DNA of 15,866 bases from CAYYWV01 sp964475385 (GTDB taxonomy: Bacteria; Pseudomonadota; Alphaproteobacteria; JAAXGF01). The position numbers were made by a program, and so were the translations under genes. Positions within the stretch are counted from its first letter, which is position 1. Every line of letters begins with the position of its first letter. Shown here one piece after another: positions 1 to 7,484 of the stretch. Below the pieces are notes generated by a model. It made no database searches and was not told the DNA's origin. It saw only the letters and a list, made by a program, of their open reading frames with translations. The stretch lies in contig CAYYWV010000061.1 in the NCBI GenBank assembly GCA_964475385.1, forward strand, positions 1 to 15,866, written 5' to 3'.

Positions 1-57
1 CGCCCCACGACGCCGACCGAAGCGGCGTTCCTGAAAGAGCCCGATTCGTCGTTCTAG
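1..57 (+). CDS. Possible C-terminal tail of a plus-strand gene cut by the window edge
   Basis: Frame 1 is open from the first base and closes with TAG at 55-57, giving 18 residues that end in KEPDSSF. The charged/serine tail looks like an ordinary protein C-terminus, and the position would make this gene convergent with the hsp20 gene. The fragment is far too short to identify, and an open frame of this length is common by chance in GC-rich DNA. Confidence 0.25.
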   Translation, partial: RPTTPTEAAFLKEPDSSF

Positions 58-99
58 ACGAGGCGGCTTATTCCGTTACGCCACGTTACGCTGCGTGTC

Positions 100-591
100 T
101 CACGCGGCCTTGATCGGGACTCTGCGGGCCGGTTTGCGGGCGCCGGACTTGACCGGAATCGTAATGGTCAAGAGGCCGTCGGCGAACCGCGCCTCAGCGC
201 GGGCAGCGTTGGCATCGGGGGGAAGGGGAAACTCGCGAACGAACCGCCCGAACGCACGCTCGCAAAGGTAATAGGTGCGCCCCTTGGACTCGCGCTGCGT
301 GCGCTTTTCGCCGCTGACCACGATGACGCCCCCGCGTTGAAAAACCTCGACGTCCTTGGGATCGACGCCCGGCAGCTCGACCTCGATGGTGTAGGTTCGC
401 TCGTCGTCGCAAACGTCGGCGCGGGGCAAGAGCTTACCGAGGTCGAGGACGCGGCCCGAGACCCCGACATGTTGCTTGCCGATCTTCTCCCACATCTCAT
501 CGAGCAGCGCGCCGATCCGTTCCTTGAGCGCCTCGAGCGCGCCACGATCGCGATTGCCCGCAACCTCGACTGTCCGTTCCGTGCTGGCCAT
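100..591 (-). CDS. Hsp20 family small heat-shock protein
   Basis: This is an ATP-independent cytoplasmic holdase chaperone that binds unfolding proteins and forms oligomers. The 163-residue product has an alpha-crystallin domain at about residues 59-148, including VELPGVDPKDVEV (71-83) and the conserved GLLTITIP strand (139-146). A C-terminal VPI (158-160) fits the I/V-x-I/V motif that docks neighbouring subunits. Residues 1-55 form a helical, charged N-terminal arm. The ATG at 589-591 is supported by a perfect AGGAGG six bases upstream (598-603). The gene is last in the minus-strand series, after the dioxygenase-like gene, with a 73-base gap holding a weak sigma-32-like promoter. The length is normal for class A/B bacterial sHsps. 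Family assignment is secure; the subfamily is not. Confidence 0.95.
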   Translation of the reverse strand: MASTERTVEVAGNRDRGALEALKERIGALLDEMWEKIGKQHVGVSGRVLDLGKLLPRADVCDDERTYTIEVELPGVDPKDVEVFQRGGVIVVSGEKRTQRESKGRTYYLCERAFGRFVREFPLPPDANAARAEARFADGLLTITIPVKSGARKPARRVPIKAA

Positions 592-597
592 GCCTCT

Positions 598-603
598 CCT
601 CCT
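598..603 (-). promoter_or_regulatory. Strong Shine-Dalgarno of hsp20
   Basis: The minus strand reads AGGAGG, six bases before the ATG at 591. It is one of the strongest ribosome binding sites in the window and fixes the hsp20 start. No complementary upstream segment that would make a ROSE or fourU thermometer was found. Confidence 0.75.
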
Positions 604-656
604 TTCCCTTTCACCCTTCGCAGCCGGGGCCGGAATAGGTCCGGCGCCACCCGGAA

Positions 657-685
657 ATGTGGGGTCAGAGGGCGTCGAAATCGAG
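657..685 (-). promoter_or_regulatory. Weak sigma-32-like promoter for hsp20
   Basis: On the minus strand CTCGAT (680-685) is followed after 15 bases by CCCCACAT (657-664). Established sigma-32 consensus is CTTGAA, 13-17 bases, CCCCAT. The -10-like part matches well and the -35-like part matches 4 of 6. It lies at the 3' end of the dioxygenase-like gene, about 65 bases before the hsp20 start. The role is inferred from the downstream gene. Confidence 0.35.
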
Positions 686-1003
686 AGGCAGCCTGTCGCC
701 GAGCCACAGCGCGTGCTCGTCGTGATCGGCGCGGTCGTCGCCGGTCAGCGGATGGATGAAGACCGAGAGCCGGCCGTGGTTGAGCATCAACCAGGGAATG
801 ATGCGCCCGGCGTCGGTGGGCGCGAAGGCGACCTGGTACATGGCCGCCGAATGGGGGCCTACCGGCCGGTCATGCCAGCGCCCGAGCGTGACCGGAAAGC
901 GCGCGGCGAGCTCTTCGCGCAGCTTGGCCGCGGCGTCCCGGGTCTCGGCGTCGTAGTAGACGTGGGCGTGATAGCCCGTGATCGCAGCAAGGTCGCGGGC
1001 CAA
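665..1003 (-). CDS. DOPA 4,5-dioxygenase family protein
   Basis: This is a 112-residue single-domain protein of the bacterial family related to fungal and plant DOPA 4,5-dioxygenases, which cleave catechol rings extradiol-fashion with Fe(II). The bacterial members are mostly of unknown substrate. Characteristic pieces are HAHVYY (12-17), HDRPVGPH (44-51), LNHGRLSVFIHP (74-85) and DHDEHALWLG (93-102), which supply many histidines that could bind metal. The only usable start is TTG at 1001-1003, four bases after the glutaredoxin stop, with no strong Shine-Dalgarno, so translation is probably coupled to the upstream gene. The family call is good; the actual substrate here cannot be read from the sequence. 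Confidence 0.85.
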   Translation of the reverse strand: MARDLAAITGYHAHVYYDAETRDAAAKLREELAARFPVTLGRWHDRPVGPHSAAMYQVAFAPTDAGRIIPWLMLNHGRLSVFIHPLTGDDRADHDEHALWLGDRLPLDFDAL

Positions 1004-1007
1004 GGGT

Positions 1008-1343
1008 TCAGGCCGCCCGCTCGACGCCCTTTTCGTCGAAAAGCTGGGCGAGCTCGCCGGTCTCGTACATCTCGCGGACGATATCGCAGCCGCCGATGAA
1101 CTCGCCCTTGACGTAGAGCTGGGGGATCGTCGGCCAGTCGCTGAAGGTCTTGATGCCTTCGCGGAGCGACGGATCGGTCAGCACGTCGATGCCCTTGAAC
1201 TTGATCCCGAGCTCGGAAAGAACCTGGACCACGGCGGCCGAGAACCCGCACTGCGGGAAAACGGGCGTGCCTTTCATGTAAAGGACCACCTCGTTCTGGG
1301 TGATGTCCTGGCGAATACGCTCGTGTACCGGGTTTGTGGTCAT
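1008..1343 (-). CDS. grxD: Monothiol (CGFS) glutaredoxin, Grx4/GrxD type
   Basis: The 111-residue protein carries the CGFS active site at 32-35 (VFPQCGFS), WPTIPQLYVKGEFIGGCDI in the C-terminal half, and KG before the active site, which together define the monothiol glutaredoxins. Family members bind a [2Fe-2S] cluster as a glutathione-bridged dimer and deliver or sense clusters, often as a heterodimer with BolA. The bolA gene is immediately upstream on the same strand, with a 45-base gap. The ATG at 1341-1343 has GAGGAG ten bases upstream (1354-1359). The length is typical of the single-domain class. The symbol follows the E. coli orthologue; alphaproteobacterial annotations often say only Grx4 family. 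Confidence 0.95.
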   Translation of the reverse strand: MTTNPVHERIRQDITQNEVVLYMKGTPVFPQCGFSAAVVQVLSELGIKFKGIDVLTDPSLREGIKTFSDWPTIPQLYVKGEFIGGCDIVREMYETGELAQLFDEKGVERAA

Positions 1344-1388
1344 CGGTGGCCGTCTCCTCGTTGAAAAATCCGCGGCGCCCGGGGTCCG

Positions 1389-1628
1389 CTAGGCGTCTTC
1401 GGGAACGCCGGTCTGAAGGGCGAGCGCGTGCAACGCCCCGCCCATCCGGCCTTGCAGCGCCCGATAGACCATCTGGTGCTGCTGAACGCGCGTCTTGCCC
1501 TTGAACGCGGGCGAGACGACGAGCGCGGCGTAATGGTCGCCGTCGCCGCGCAGATCCTCGACGGTCACCCGCGCGTCGGGGATCGCTTCGCGGATCAAGC
1601 GCTCGATCTCGGATGCGTCCATCGCCAT
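1389..1628 (-). CDS. bolA: BolA family protein
   Basis: A 79-residue BolA domain protein. BolA proteins partner CGFS glutaredoxins in [2Fe-2S] cluster binding and iron sensing. Visible family features are the N-terminal helix with IERLIREAIPDARVTVEDL, the GDGDHYAALVVSP strand region, and RVQQHQMVYRAL leading into the final helix, with H and R positions typical of cluster-ligand loops. The gene sits between purL (38 bases upstream) and the glutaredoxin gene, an arrangement common in alphaproteobacteria. The start could be at 1628 or two codons later at 1622 (MAM); 1628 has a GGGAA six bases upstream. It is closer to the short IbaG/BolA-like group than to E. coli BolA in length. Confidence 0.92.
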   Translation of the reverse strand: MAMDASEIERLIREAIPDARVTVEDLRGDGDHYAALVVSPAFKGKTRVQQHQMVYRALQGRMGGALHALALQTGVPEDA

Positions 1629-1666
1629 GGCGGTTCCCGTCCTTCGATATCGCTACAGGGCGCGCC

Positions 1667-3858
<2,192 letters not shown>

Positions 3859-3862
<4 letters not shown>

Positions 3863-4548
3863 GACAGGGCCTCGACCAGGGACTCGAACAGGGCGCGGCC
3901 GTCGGCGCCGCCCAGGCGCTCGTCCGCCAGCCGCTCGGGGTGCGGCATCATGCCGAGCACGTTGCCCGCTTCGTTGACGATCCCGGCGATGTTGTCGCGC
4001 GCGCCGTTGGGGTTGGCGGCGTCCGTCACCCGTCCGTCGGACTCGCAGTAGCGGAACGCGATCCGGCCTTCGCCGCGAAGCCGCGCGAGCCCCTCGTCGT
4101 CGATGTAGTAGTTGCCTTCGTGATGGGCGATGGGAATACGGACCACCGCGCCCGCCTCGTAGCGCGCGGTGAAGGGCGCTTCGGCGCGCTCGACCCTGAG
4201 ATAGACGTCGCGGCAGACGAAGTGGAGGTTCGCGTTCGGCATCAGCGCGCCGGGAAGCAGCCCGGCCTCGGTCGCGACCTGAAAGCCGTTGCAGATCGCG
4301 AGCACCGGGGTGCCGGCCCGCGCGCGGGCGACCACCTCGCGCATCACCGGCGAATGCGCCGCCATCGCGCCTGCGCGAAGGTAGTCGCCATAAGCGAAAC
4401 CGCCCGGAAGCACGATGAGGTCGAGCGGCGGCAACGCGCCCTCGCCGTGCCAGATCATGGCGGGCGCGCGGCCGGTCGCCGCGGCGAGCGCAACGGCCAC
4501 GTCGCGGTCGCAGTTCGAGCCGGGAAAGACGATGACGGCGGCCTTCAC
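3859..4548 (-). CDS. purQ: Phosphoribosylformylglycinamidine synthase glutaminase subunit PurQ
   Basis: PurQ is a class I glutamine amidotransferase that hydrolyses glutamine and channels ammonia to PurL. The 229-residue product begins KAAVIVFPGSNCDRD, has LPGGFAYGDYLRAG, the nucleophile Cys86 in AICNGFQ, and the catalytic dyad His203/Glu205 in MMPHPERL. The start is GTG at 4546-4548 with only a poor ribosome binding site, which is unusual among its neighbours. Its stop overlaps purL's start (ATGA), implying coupled translation and equal subunit supply. The agmatinase gene lies 60 bases upstream, where purS would normally be found. Confidence 0.96.
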
Positions 4549-4567
4549 GTCCGGGCCATACCCGCAA

Positions 4568-4598
4568 GGAAAACAGAACGACCGCCGGGCGTCGGCGG
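4568..4598 (-). terminator. Terminator-like hairpin between the agmatinase gene and purQ
   Basis: On the minus strand a perfect six-base-pair CCGCCG/CGGCGG stem (4582-4587 with 4593-4598, five-base loop) is followed by a T-rich stretch reading TCGTTCTGTTTTCC (4568-4581). This resembles an imperfect intrinsic terminator and may reduce read-through from the agmatinase gene into purQL. The T-run is interrupted, so termination may be partial. Confidence 0.4.
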
Positions 4599-4608
4599 CG
4601 CGCCGATC

Positions 4609-5628
4609 CTATTCGGCCTGCGCGGGGGGCGCAAGCCGGCCGCTGCGATTCGGTCCCTCCTTTCCTTCGCCTTCCTTCGCCCGGTCGGGCCGCTTGGCCG
4701 CGCGCAGGCACAGATAGTCGAGAGCCAGCGTCGCGCCGGCGAGCGCGGTGATGTCGCCGACGTCGTACATCGGCGCGACCTCGACCAGATCCATGCCGAC
4801 GAAGTCGATGCCGACGAGGCCGCGAAGGATGGCGCGCGCCTGGTGGGTCGAAAGCCCGCCCACCACCGGCGTGCCGGTCCCCGGCGCGAAGGCCGGGTCG
4901 AGGCAGTCGATATCGAAGGTGAGATAAGCCTTGCGATCCCCGACCACGCGCCGGATCTCGGCCGCCGCCGCCTCGACGCCGTTGGCGTGGACCCAAGGGG
5001 CGTCGAGAATGGTGAAGCCGTGGGTCTCGTCGTTGTGGGTGCGGATGCCGATCTGCACCGAGCGGCTTGGGTCCACATAGCCGAGCCGGGCGGCGTGGAA
5101 GAACATGGTCCCGTGGTCGATGCGCTCGCCGTCTTCGCGCCACGTATCGGAATGGGCGTCGAAGTGGACGAGCGCGAGCGGGCCGTGGACGCGCGCATGG
5201 GCCTTGAGCAGCGGATAAGTGATGAAATGGTCGCCGCCCAGCGTCAGCATCGACACGCCCGCTTCGAGAATCGCGGCGGCGTGGGCCTCGATCTGATCGG
5301 GAACGCGCTCGGGCCGGCCGAAATCGAACGCGCAATCGCCCCAATCGATCACCGCAAGACGGTCGAACGGGTCGAACGACCAGGGGTACGGAAGCCCCCA
5401 GGCGAGCTGGGCCGAGGCCCGGCGCACCGCCGCCGGGCCGAAGCGGGCGCCCGGCCGGTTGGTGGTCGCGAGGTCGAAGGGAACGCCGCTGACCGCTACG
5501 TCGACGCCTGCAAGCTCGCGCGTGTACTTGCGTCGCATGAAGCTGAGCGCGCCGGCGTAGGTGGCCTCCGCTACGGTGCCGTAAAGGCTTTCCCTGGTGA
5601 AGGCGTTGTCGCCCGCGGACTTCTCCAT
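4609..5628 (-). CDS. speB: Agmatinase / arginase family ureohydrolase
   Basis: This is a cytoplasmic dinuclear Mn(II) hydrolase that removes urea from agmatine (to putrescine) or a related guanidino compound. The manganese-binding motifs are complete: GGDH at 131-134, DAHSD at 157-161, and FDIDCLDPAFAPGTGTP from 238. The last one, with the PAFAPGTGTP extension, favours agmatinase over arginase. The protein has 339 residues; the last 35 or so are a charged, low-complexity tail after the conserved core. The ATG at 5626-5628 has GGGAG eight bases upstream (5637-5641). The gene sits inside what is usually a continuous purC-S-Q-L operon. Other guanidino substrates (guanidinobutyrate, guanidinopropionate) cannot be excluded, so the symbol is tentative. 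Confidence 0.9.
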   Translation of the reverse strand: MEKSAGDNAFTRESLYGTVAEATYAGALSFMRRKYTRELAGVDVAVSGVPFDLATTNRPGARFGPAAVRRASAQLAWGLPYPWSFDPFDRLAVIDWGDCAFDFGRPERVPDQIEAHAAAILEAGVSMLTLGGDHFITYPLLKAHARVHGPLALVHFDAHSDTWREDGERIDHGTMFFHAARLGYVDPSRSVQIGIRTHNDETHGFTILDAPWVHANGVEAAAAEIRRVVGDRKAYLTFDIDCLDPAFAPGTGTPVVGGLSTHQARAILRGLVGIDFVGMDLVEVAPMYDVGDITALAGATLALDYLCLRAAKRPDRAKEGEGKEGPNRSGRLAPPAQAE

Positions 5629-5676
5629 TCCTTCGTCTCCCGTCGTGACTCTAGCCTCGGCGATGCCGCTCCCGGC

Positions 5677-5692
5677 TTGGCACGCCGCTTGC
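5677..5692 (+). promoter_or_regulatory. Sigma-54 (RpoN) type -24/-12 promoter
   Basis: The plus strand reads TTGGCACGCCGCTTGC. It has the invariant GG and GC dinucleotides exactly ten bases apart and matches TGGCAC-N5-TTGC completely. The predicted start is near 5704. It points away from the agmatinase gene into a non-coding stretch that ends in an intrinsic terminator. Sigma-54 promoters need an enhancer-binding activator; I could not identify its site. The match is direct; function is inferred. Confidence 0.65.
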
Positions 5693-5756
5693 TGTGTCAG
5701 GGCTCAGGGGCGGTCTGCGGCCCTTTCCGCGTCCCACGGGGCCTGCATATCGCCTC

Positions 5757-5787
5757 CCGCTGCAAAGTGCACTGCATTTTGCAGCGG
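5757..5787 (+). repeat. Perfect 10-bp inverted repeat, first hairpin of the candidate RNA
   Basis: CCGCTGCAAA (5757-5766) pairs perfectly with TTTGCAGCGG (5778-5787) across an 11-base loop. The loop contains TGCA repeats, and AGTGCACT (5766-5773) is itself an eight-base palindrome. It abuts the second hairpin without a gap. Confidence 0.75.
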
Positions 5788-5824
5788 CCGGGATCGTCTC
5801 AGCCCCTCCCGATGGCGATCCCGG
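5788..5824 (+). repeat. Perfect 9-bp inverted repeat with C-rich loop, second hairpin
   Basis: CCGGGATCG (5788-5796) pairs with CGATCCCGG (5816-5824). The 19-base loop contains CCCCTCCC at 5803-5810, a typical anti-Shine-Dalgarno stretch left single-stranded by the fold. Confidence 0.75.
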
Positions 5825-5846
5825 TCGTTTGGGAGCCCGCCTACTC

Positions 5847-5881
5847 GACCCCGCCCGCGAACGCGCGCGGGGTCCTTTTTT
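5847..5881 (+). terminator. Intrinsic terminator of the candidate RNA
   Basis: GACCCCGCCCGCG (5847-5859) faces CGCGCGCGGGGTC (5862-5874) with one mismatch in 13 positions, and six Ts follow (5876-5881). The innermost pairs must open to form a loop. The T-run is only on the plus-strand 3' side, so it ends plus-strand transcription, where no protein gene lies upstream. Confidence 0.8.
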
Positions 5882-6040
5882 CGACGGGCGATGCTCTTGC
5901 TCCGTTCCCCGGCCAACCCCATGTACTGCGAGACGACAATCAAATCCATCCCTTGCGCGAGCGATGACGCGCCGCTTGGGTTCGATGCCCGGCGCGCCAA
6001 GCGCGGAGCGCTTTCGAAAACCATGGAGGACCATAGAGCA
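5882..6040. other. Gap between the terminator and the DUF2892 gene
   Basis: These 159 bases separate the plus-strand terminator from the DUF2892 start. Because of the terminator, the DUF2892 gene should have its own promoter here, but I see no convincing -35/-10 pair. Small GC palindromes such as GGCGCGCC occur and are not distinctive in this base composition. Confidence 0.4.
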
Positions 6041-6244
6041 ATGACGATCGACCGGCTGGTTTTCGCCTTCGCAGGCGCGTTCATCCTGATCAGTCTCGCC
6101 CTTTCCCAGCTCCATTCGCCTTATTGGCTATGGTTCACGGCCTTCGTCGGCGCAAACATGCTGCAGGCCGCGTTCACCGGCTTCTGCCCGCTGGCGAAGA
6201 TCTTCAAGGCGATGGGGAAAAAGCCCGGCTGCGCATTCCAATGA
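6041..6244 (+). CDS. DUF2892 (YgaP transmembrane domain-like) small membrane protein
   Basis: A 67-residue protein with two hydrophobic segments, about 7-22 (FAFAGAFILISLAL) and 28-47 (YWLWFTAFVGANMLQAAFTG), joined by a short loop. They are followed by GFCPLAKIFKAMG, the family signature. The DUF2892 domain is found alone or fused to rhodanese, as in E. coli YgaP. Its role is not established beyond inner-membrane location and possible sulfur chemistry. The conserved cysteine is Cys49. The ATG at 6041 has GGAGGA ten bases upstream (6025-6030), which argues against the in-frame ATG at 6023, since that one overlaps this ribosome binding site. It is the only plus-strand gene between purS and the agmatinase gene. 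Confidence 0.88.
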   Translation: MTIDRLVFAFAGAFILISLALSQLHSPYWLWFTAFVGANMLQAAFTGFCPLAKIFKAMGKKPGCAFQ

Positions 6245-6250
6245 CCTTCC

Positions 6251-6268
6251 CGCGCCGCCGGCGGCGCG
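6251..6268. repeat. 18-bp perfect GC palindrome between convergent genes
   Basis: CGCGCCGCCGGCGGCGCG is self-complementary over all 18 bases and lies between the 3' ends of the DUF2892 gene and purS. It could form a stem in either transcript and serve as a shared transcript-end structure, but no T-run follows on either strand. Confidence 0.45.
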
Positions 6269-6297
6269 ACGCCAAGGACGCCCGCGAAAGAACGGAT

Positions 6298-6540
6298 CTA
6301 CTCGCCGACGTCGATGGCGTAGGTCTCGATGACCGTGTTGGCGAGCAGGCCCCGGCACATGGCGTCCAGGGTCTCGCGCGCGCGGGCGGGGTCGGTCTCG
6401 TCGAGGTCGAGCTCGAGGTACTTGCCCTGGCGCACCTCGCGCACGCCTTCGAACCCCATCCGGCTGAGCGCCTGGGCGACGGCCTTGCCCTGGGGATCGA
6501 GCACGCCGTCCTTCAGGGTCACGTGAACCCGCGCCTTCAT
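6298..6540 (-). CDS. purS: Phosphoribosylformylglycinamidine synthase subunit PurS
   Basis: PurS is the small structural subunit that bridges PurL and PurQ in the FGAM synthase complex. The 80-residue length and sequence fit: KARVHVTLKDGVLDPQGKA at the N-terminus, GFEGVREVRQGKYLELDL in the middle, and CRGLLANTVIETYAIDV at the end. Its ATG overlaps the purC stop by four bases (6537-6540, ATGA), so it is translated from the purC transcript. Unusually, purQ is not next: the DUF2892 gene, the candidate RNA and the agmatinase gene intervene before purQL. Confidence 0.96.
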   Translation of the reverse strand: MKARVHVTLKDGVLDPQGKAVAQALSRMGFEGVREVRQGKYLELDLDETDPARARETLDAMCRGLLANTVIETYAIDVGE

Positions 6541-7301
6541 TGCATCACCTTCGGTCCTTTGAGGTCGCGCGGCCCGCTCTCGGGCAGGATGCCGAGCCGG
6601 CGGGCGACCTCCTGATAGGCCTCTTCGACGGCGCCGAGGTCGCGGCGGAAGCGATCCTTGTCCATGCGCTCGCCGGTCGCCATATCCCACAGCCGGCAGT
6701 TATCGGGACTGATCTCGTCGGCGACGATGATCTGCATTTCGTCGCCCATGTAGAGCCGTCCGAACTCGAGCCGAAAATCGACCAGGCGAATGCCGATGCC
6801 GAAAAACAGTCCCGAGATGAAGTCATTCACCCTGAGCGCGAGCGACATCATGTCGTCGAGATCCTGAGTGCTCGCCCAGCCGAAGGCCGTGATGTGCTCT
6901 TCCGAGACCAACGGGTTGTCGAGCTCGGCCGACTTGTAACGGTACTCGATGATCGAGCGCGGCAGCGGCGTTCCCTCGGGAATGCCGAGCCGGGCCGAAA
7001 GCGAGCCCGCGGCGACGTTTCGCACGATCACCTCGATCGGGATGATCTCGACCTCTTTGATAAGCTGCTCGCGCATGTTGAGCCGGCGCACGAAATGGGT
7101 CGGAATCCCGATTTCGTTGAGCCGGGTCATGATGTACTCGGAGATCCGGTTGTTGAGAACGCCCTTGCCGGTGATAATTCCGCGCTTGCGGTTGTTGAAC
7201 GCGGTGGCGTCGTCCTTGAAGTACTGGACGAGCGTGCCGGGTTCTGGTCCTTCGAACAGAACCTTCACCTTCCCTTCGTAAACCTTCTTGCGACGAGCCA
7301 T
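6537..7301 (-). CDS. purC: Phosphoribosylaminoimidazole-succinocarboxamide synthase (SAICAR synthetase)
   Basis: PurC ligates aspartate to CAIR with ATP to form SAICAR in purine synthesis. The 254-residue protein has KVYEGKVKVLFEG at 6-18 (ATP-binding glycine-rich loop region), IIPIEVIVRNVAAGS at 86-100, LVDFRLEFG at 173-181 and ADEISPDNCRLW at 194-205, all family hallmarks. The ATG at 7299-7301 gives the standard MARRKKVYEG start; the frame extends upstream, but the added residues are not family-like. The ribosome binding site is weak. The gene heads a two-gene purC-purS unit with a recognisable promoter and a structured leader of about 90 nt. Confidence 0.97.
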   Translation of the reverse strand: MARRKKVYEGKVKVLFEGPEPGTLVQYFKDDATAFNNRKRGIITGKGVLNNRISEYIMTRLNEIGIPTHFVRRLNMREQLIKEVEIIPIEVIVRNVAAGSLSARLGIPEGTPLPRSIIEYRYKSAELDNPLVSEEHITAFGWASTQDLDDMMSLALRVNDFISGLFFGIGIRLVDFRLEFGRLYMGDEMQIIVADEISPDNCRLWDMATGERMDKDRFRRDLGAVEEAYQEVARRLGILPESGPRDLKGPKVMQ

Positions 7302-7321
7302 AGTCTTGATTCCATTAGGAA

Positions 7322-7392
7322 AAGAGGCCCGCGTCGGGAATCGGCGCAAGCATCTGCGGCGAGGCGAGAAACGGCCTCTTCGCGTCGCCGAC
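7322..7392 (-). promoter_or_regulatory. Structured purC leader with two competing pairings
   Basis: In the minus-strand leader, AAGAGGCC (7373-7380) can pair perfectly with GGCCTCTT (7322-7329), which is followed by TTCC. A second pairing joins GTCGGCG (7386-7392) with CGCCGAT (7340-7346), seven pairs including one G-T. The segments interleave in the order A-B-C-D with A:C and B:D, so they are either mutually exclusive or a pseudoknot. This is the layout expected of a leader switch. It does not look like the purine riboswitch core. The pairings are seen; regulation is inferred. Confidence 0.35.
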
Positions 7393-7397
7393 CATAT

Positions 7398-7427
7398 CCT
7401 ATATGAGATGCCAAGACAAACCTGCAA
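7398..7427 (-). promoter_or_regulatory. Likely purC promoter
   Basis: On the minus strand TTGCAG (7422-7427) lies 18 bases before TATAGG (7398-7403). This predicts a transcript start near 7391 and a leader of about 90 nt before the purC ATG. Confidence 0.45.
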
Positions 7428-7484
7428 GTCTTCGCCTTCTCGGGCCGCTCAATCCCGCCATCCTTTATAGGAAATACTTTTTAT

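Larger units (their letters stand above)
5704..5881 (+). ncRNA. Candidate sigma-54-dependent small RNA (about 180 nt)
   Basis: No convincing protein frame occupies this interval. Downstream of the sigma-54 promoter, the predicted transcript holds two strong adjacent hairpins (5757-5787 and 5788-5824) and ends in a GC-rich stem plus six Ts (5847-5881). A weaker GGCCC/GGGCC pairing is possible near 5720-5742. The loop of the second hairpin carries CCCCTCCC, and CCTCCC also occurs at 5753-5758; both could pair with GGGAGG-type ribosome binding sites. I do not recognise SRP RNA, 6S, tmRNA or RNase P landmarks. The layout recalls alphaproteobacterial trans-acting RNAs with CUCCC target-binding loops (AbcR type), but sequence membership cannot be claimed. 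The start is predicted from the promoter only. Confidence 0.55.

Noticed and set aside
74..90. Direct repeat CGTTACG x2 after hsp20
   Set aside because: Two seven-base copies are too little to indicate an array or integration site.
1344..1388. Possible terminator between bolA and the glutaredoxin gene (five Ts after a GC stem)
   Set aside because: Only a four-base outer stem can form, and the genes are otherwise closely spaced and functionally linked.
5768..5783. NtrC-like site TGCACT...TTGCA near the sigma-54 promoter
   Set aside because: The half-site spacing is one base short of the known 17-bp NtrC form, the second half matches poorly, and it lies downstream of the predicted start inside a hairpin.
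5704..5881. Identity as SRP RNA, 6S RNA, tmRNA or RNase P RNA
   Set aside because: The conserved SRP tetraloop region, the 6S long closing stem with central bubble, and tRNA-like ends were looked for and not seen.
3940..5967. A 675-codon plus-strand open frame running into the RNA region
   Set aside because: Antisense shadow of purQ and the agmatinase gene. It crosses the sigma-54 promoter and hairpins and has no domain-like content.
5694..6044. GTG-initiated plus-strand frame over the candidate RNA
   Set aside because: There is no ribosome binding site, the composition is random-like with many R, P and S, and it runs through the terminator. A non-coding transcript fits better.
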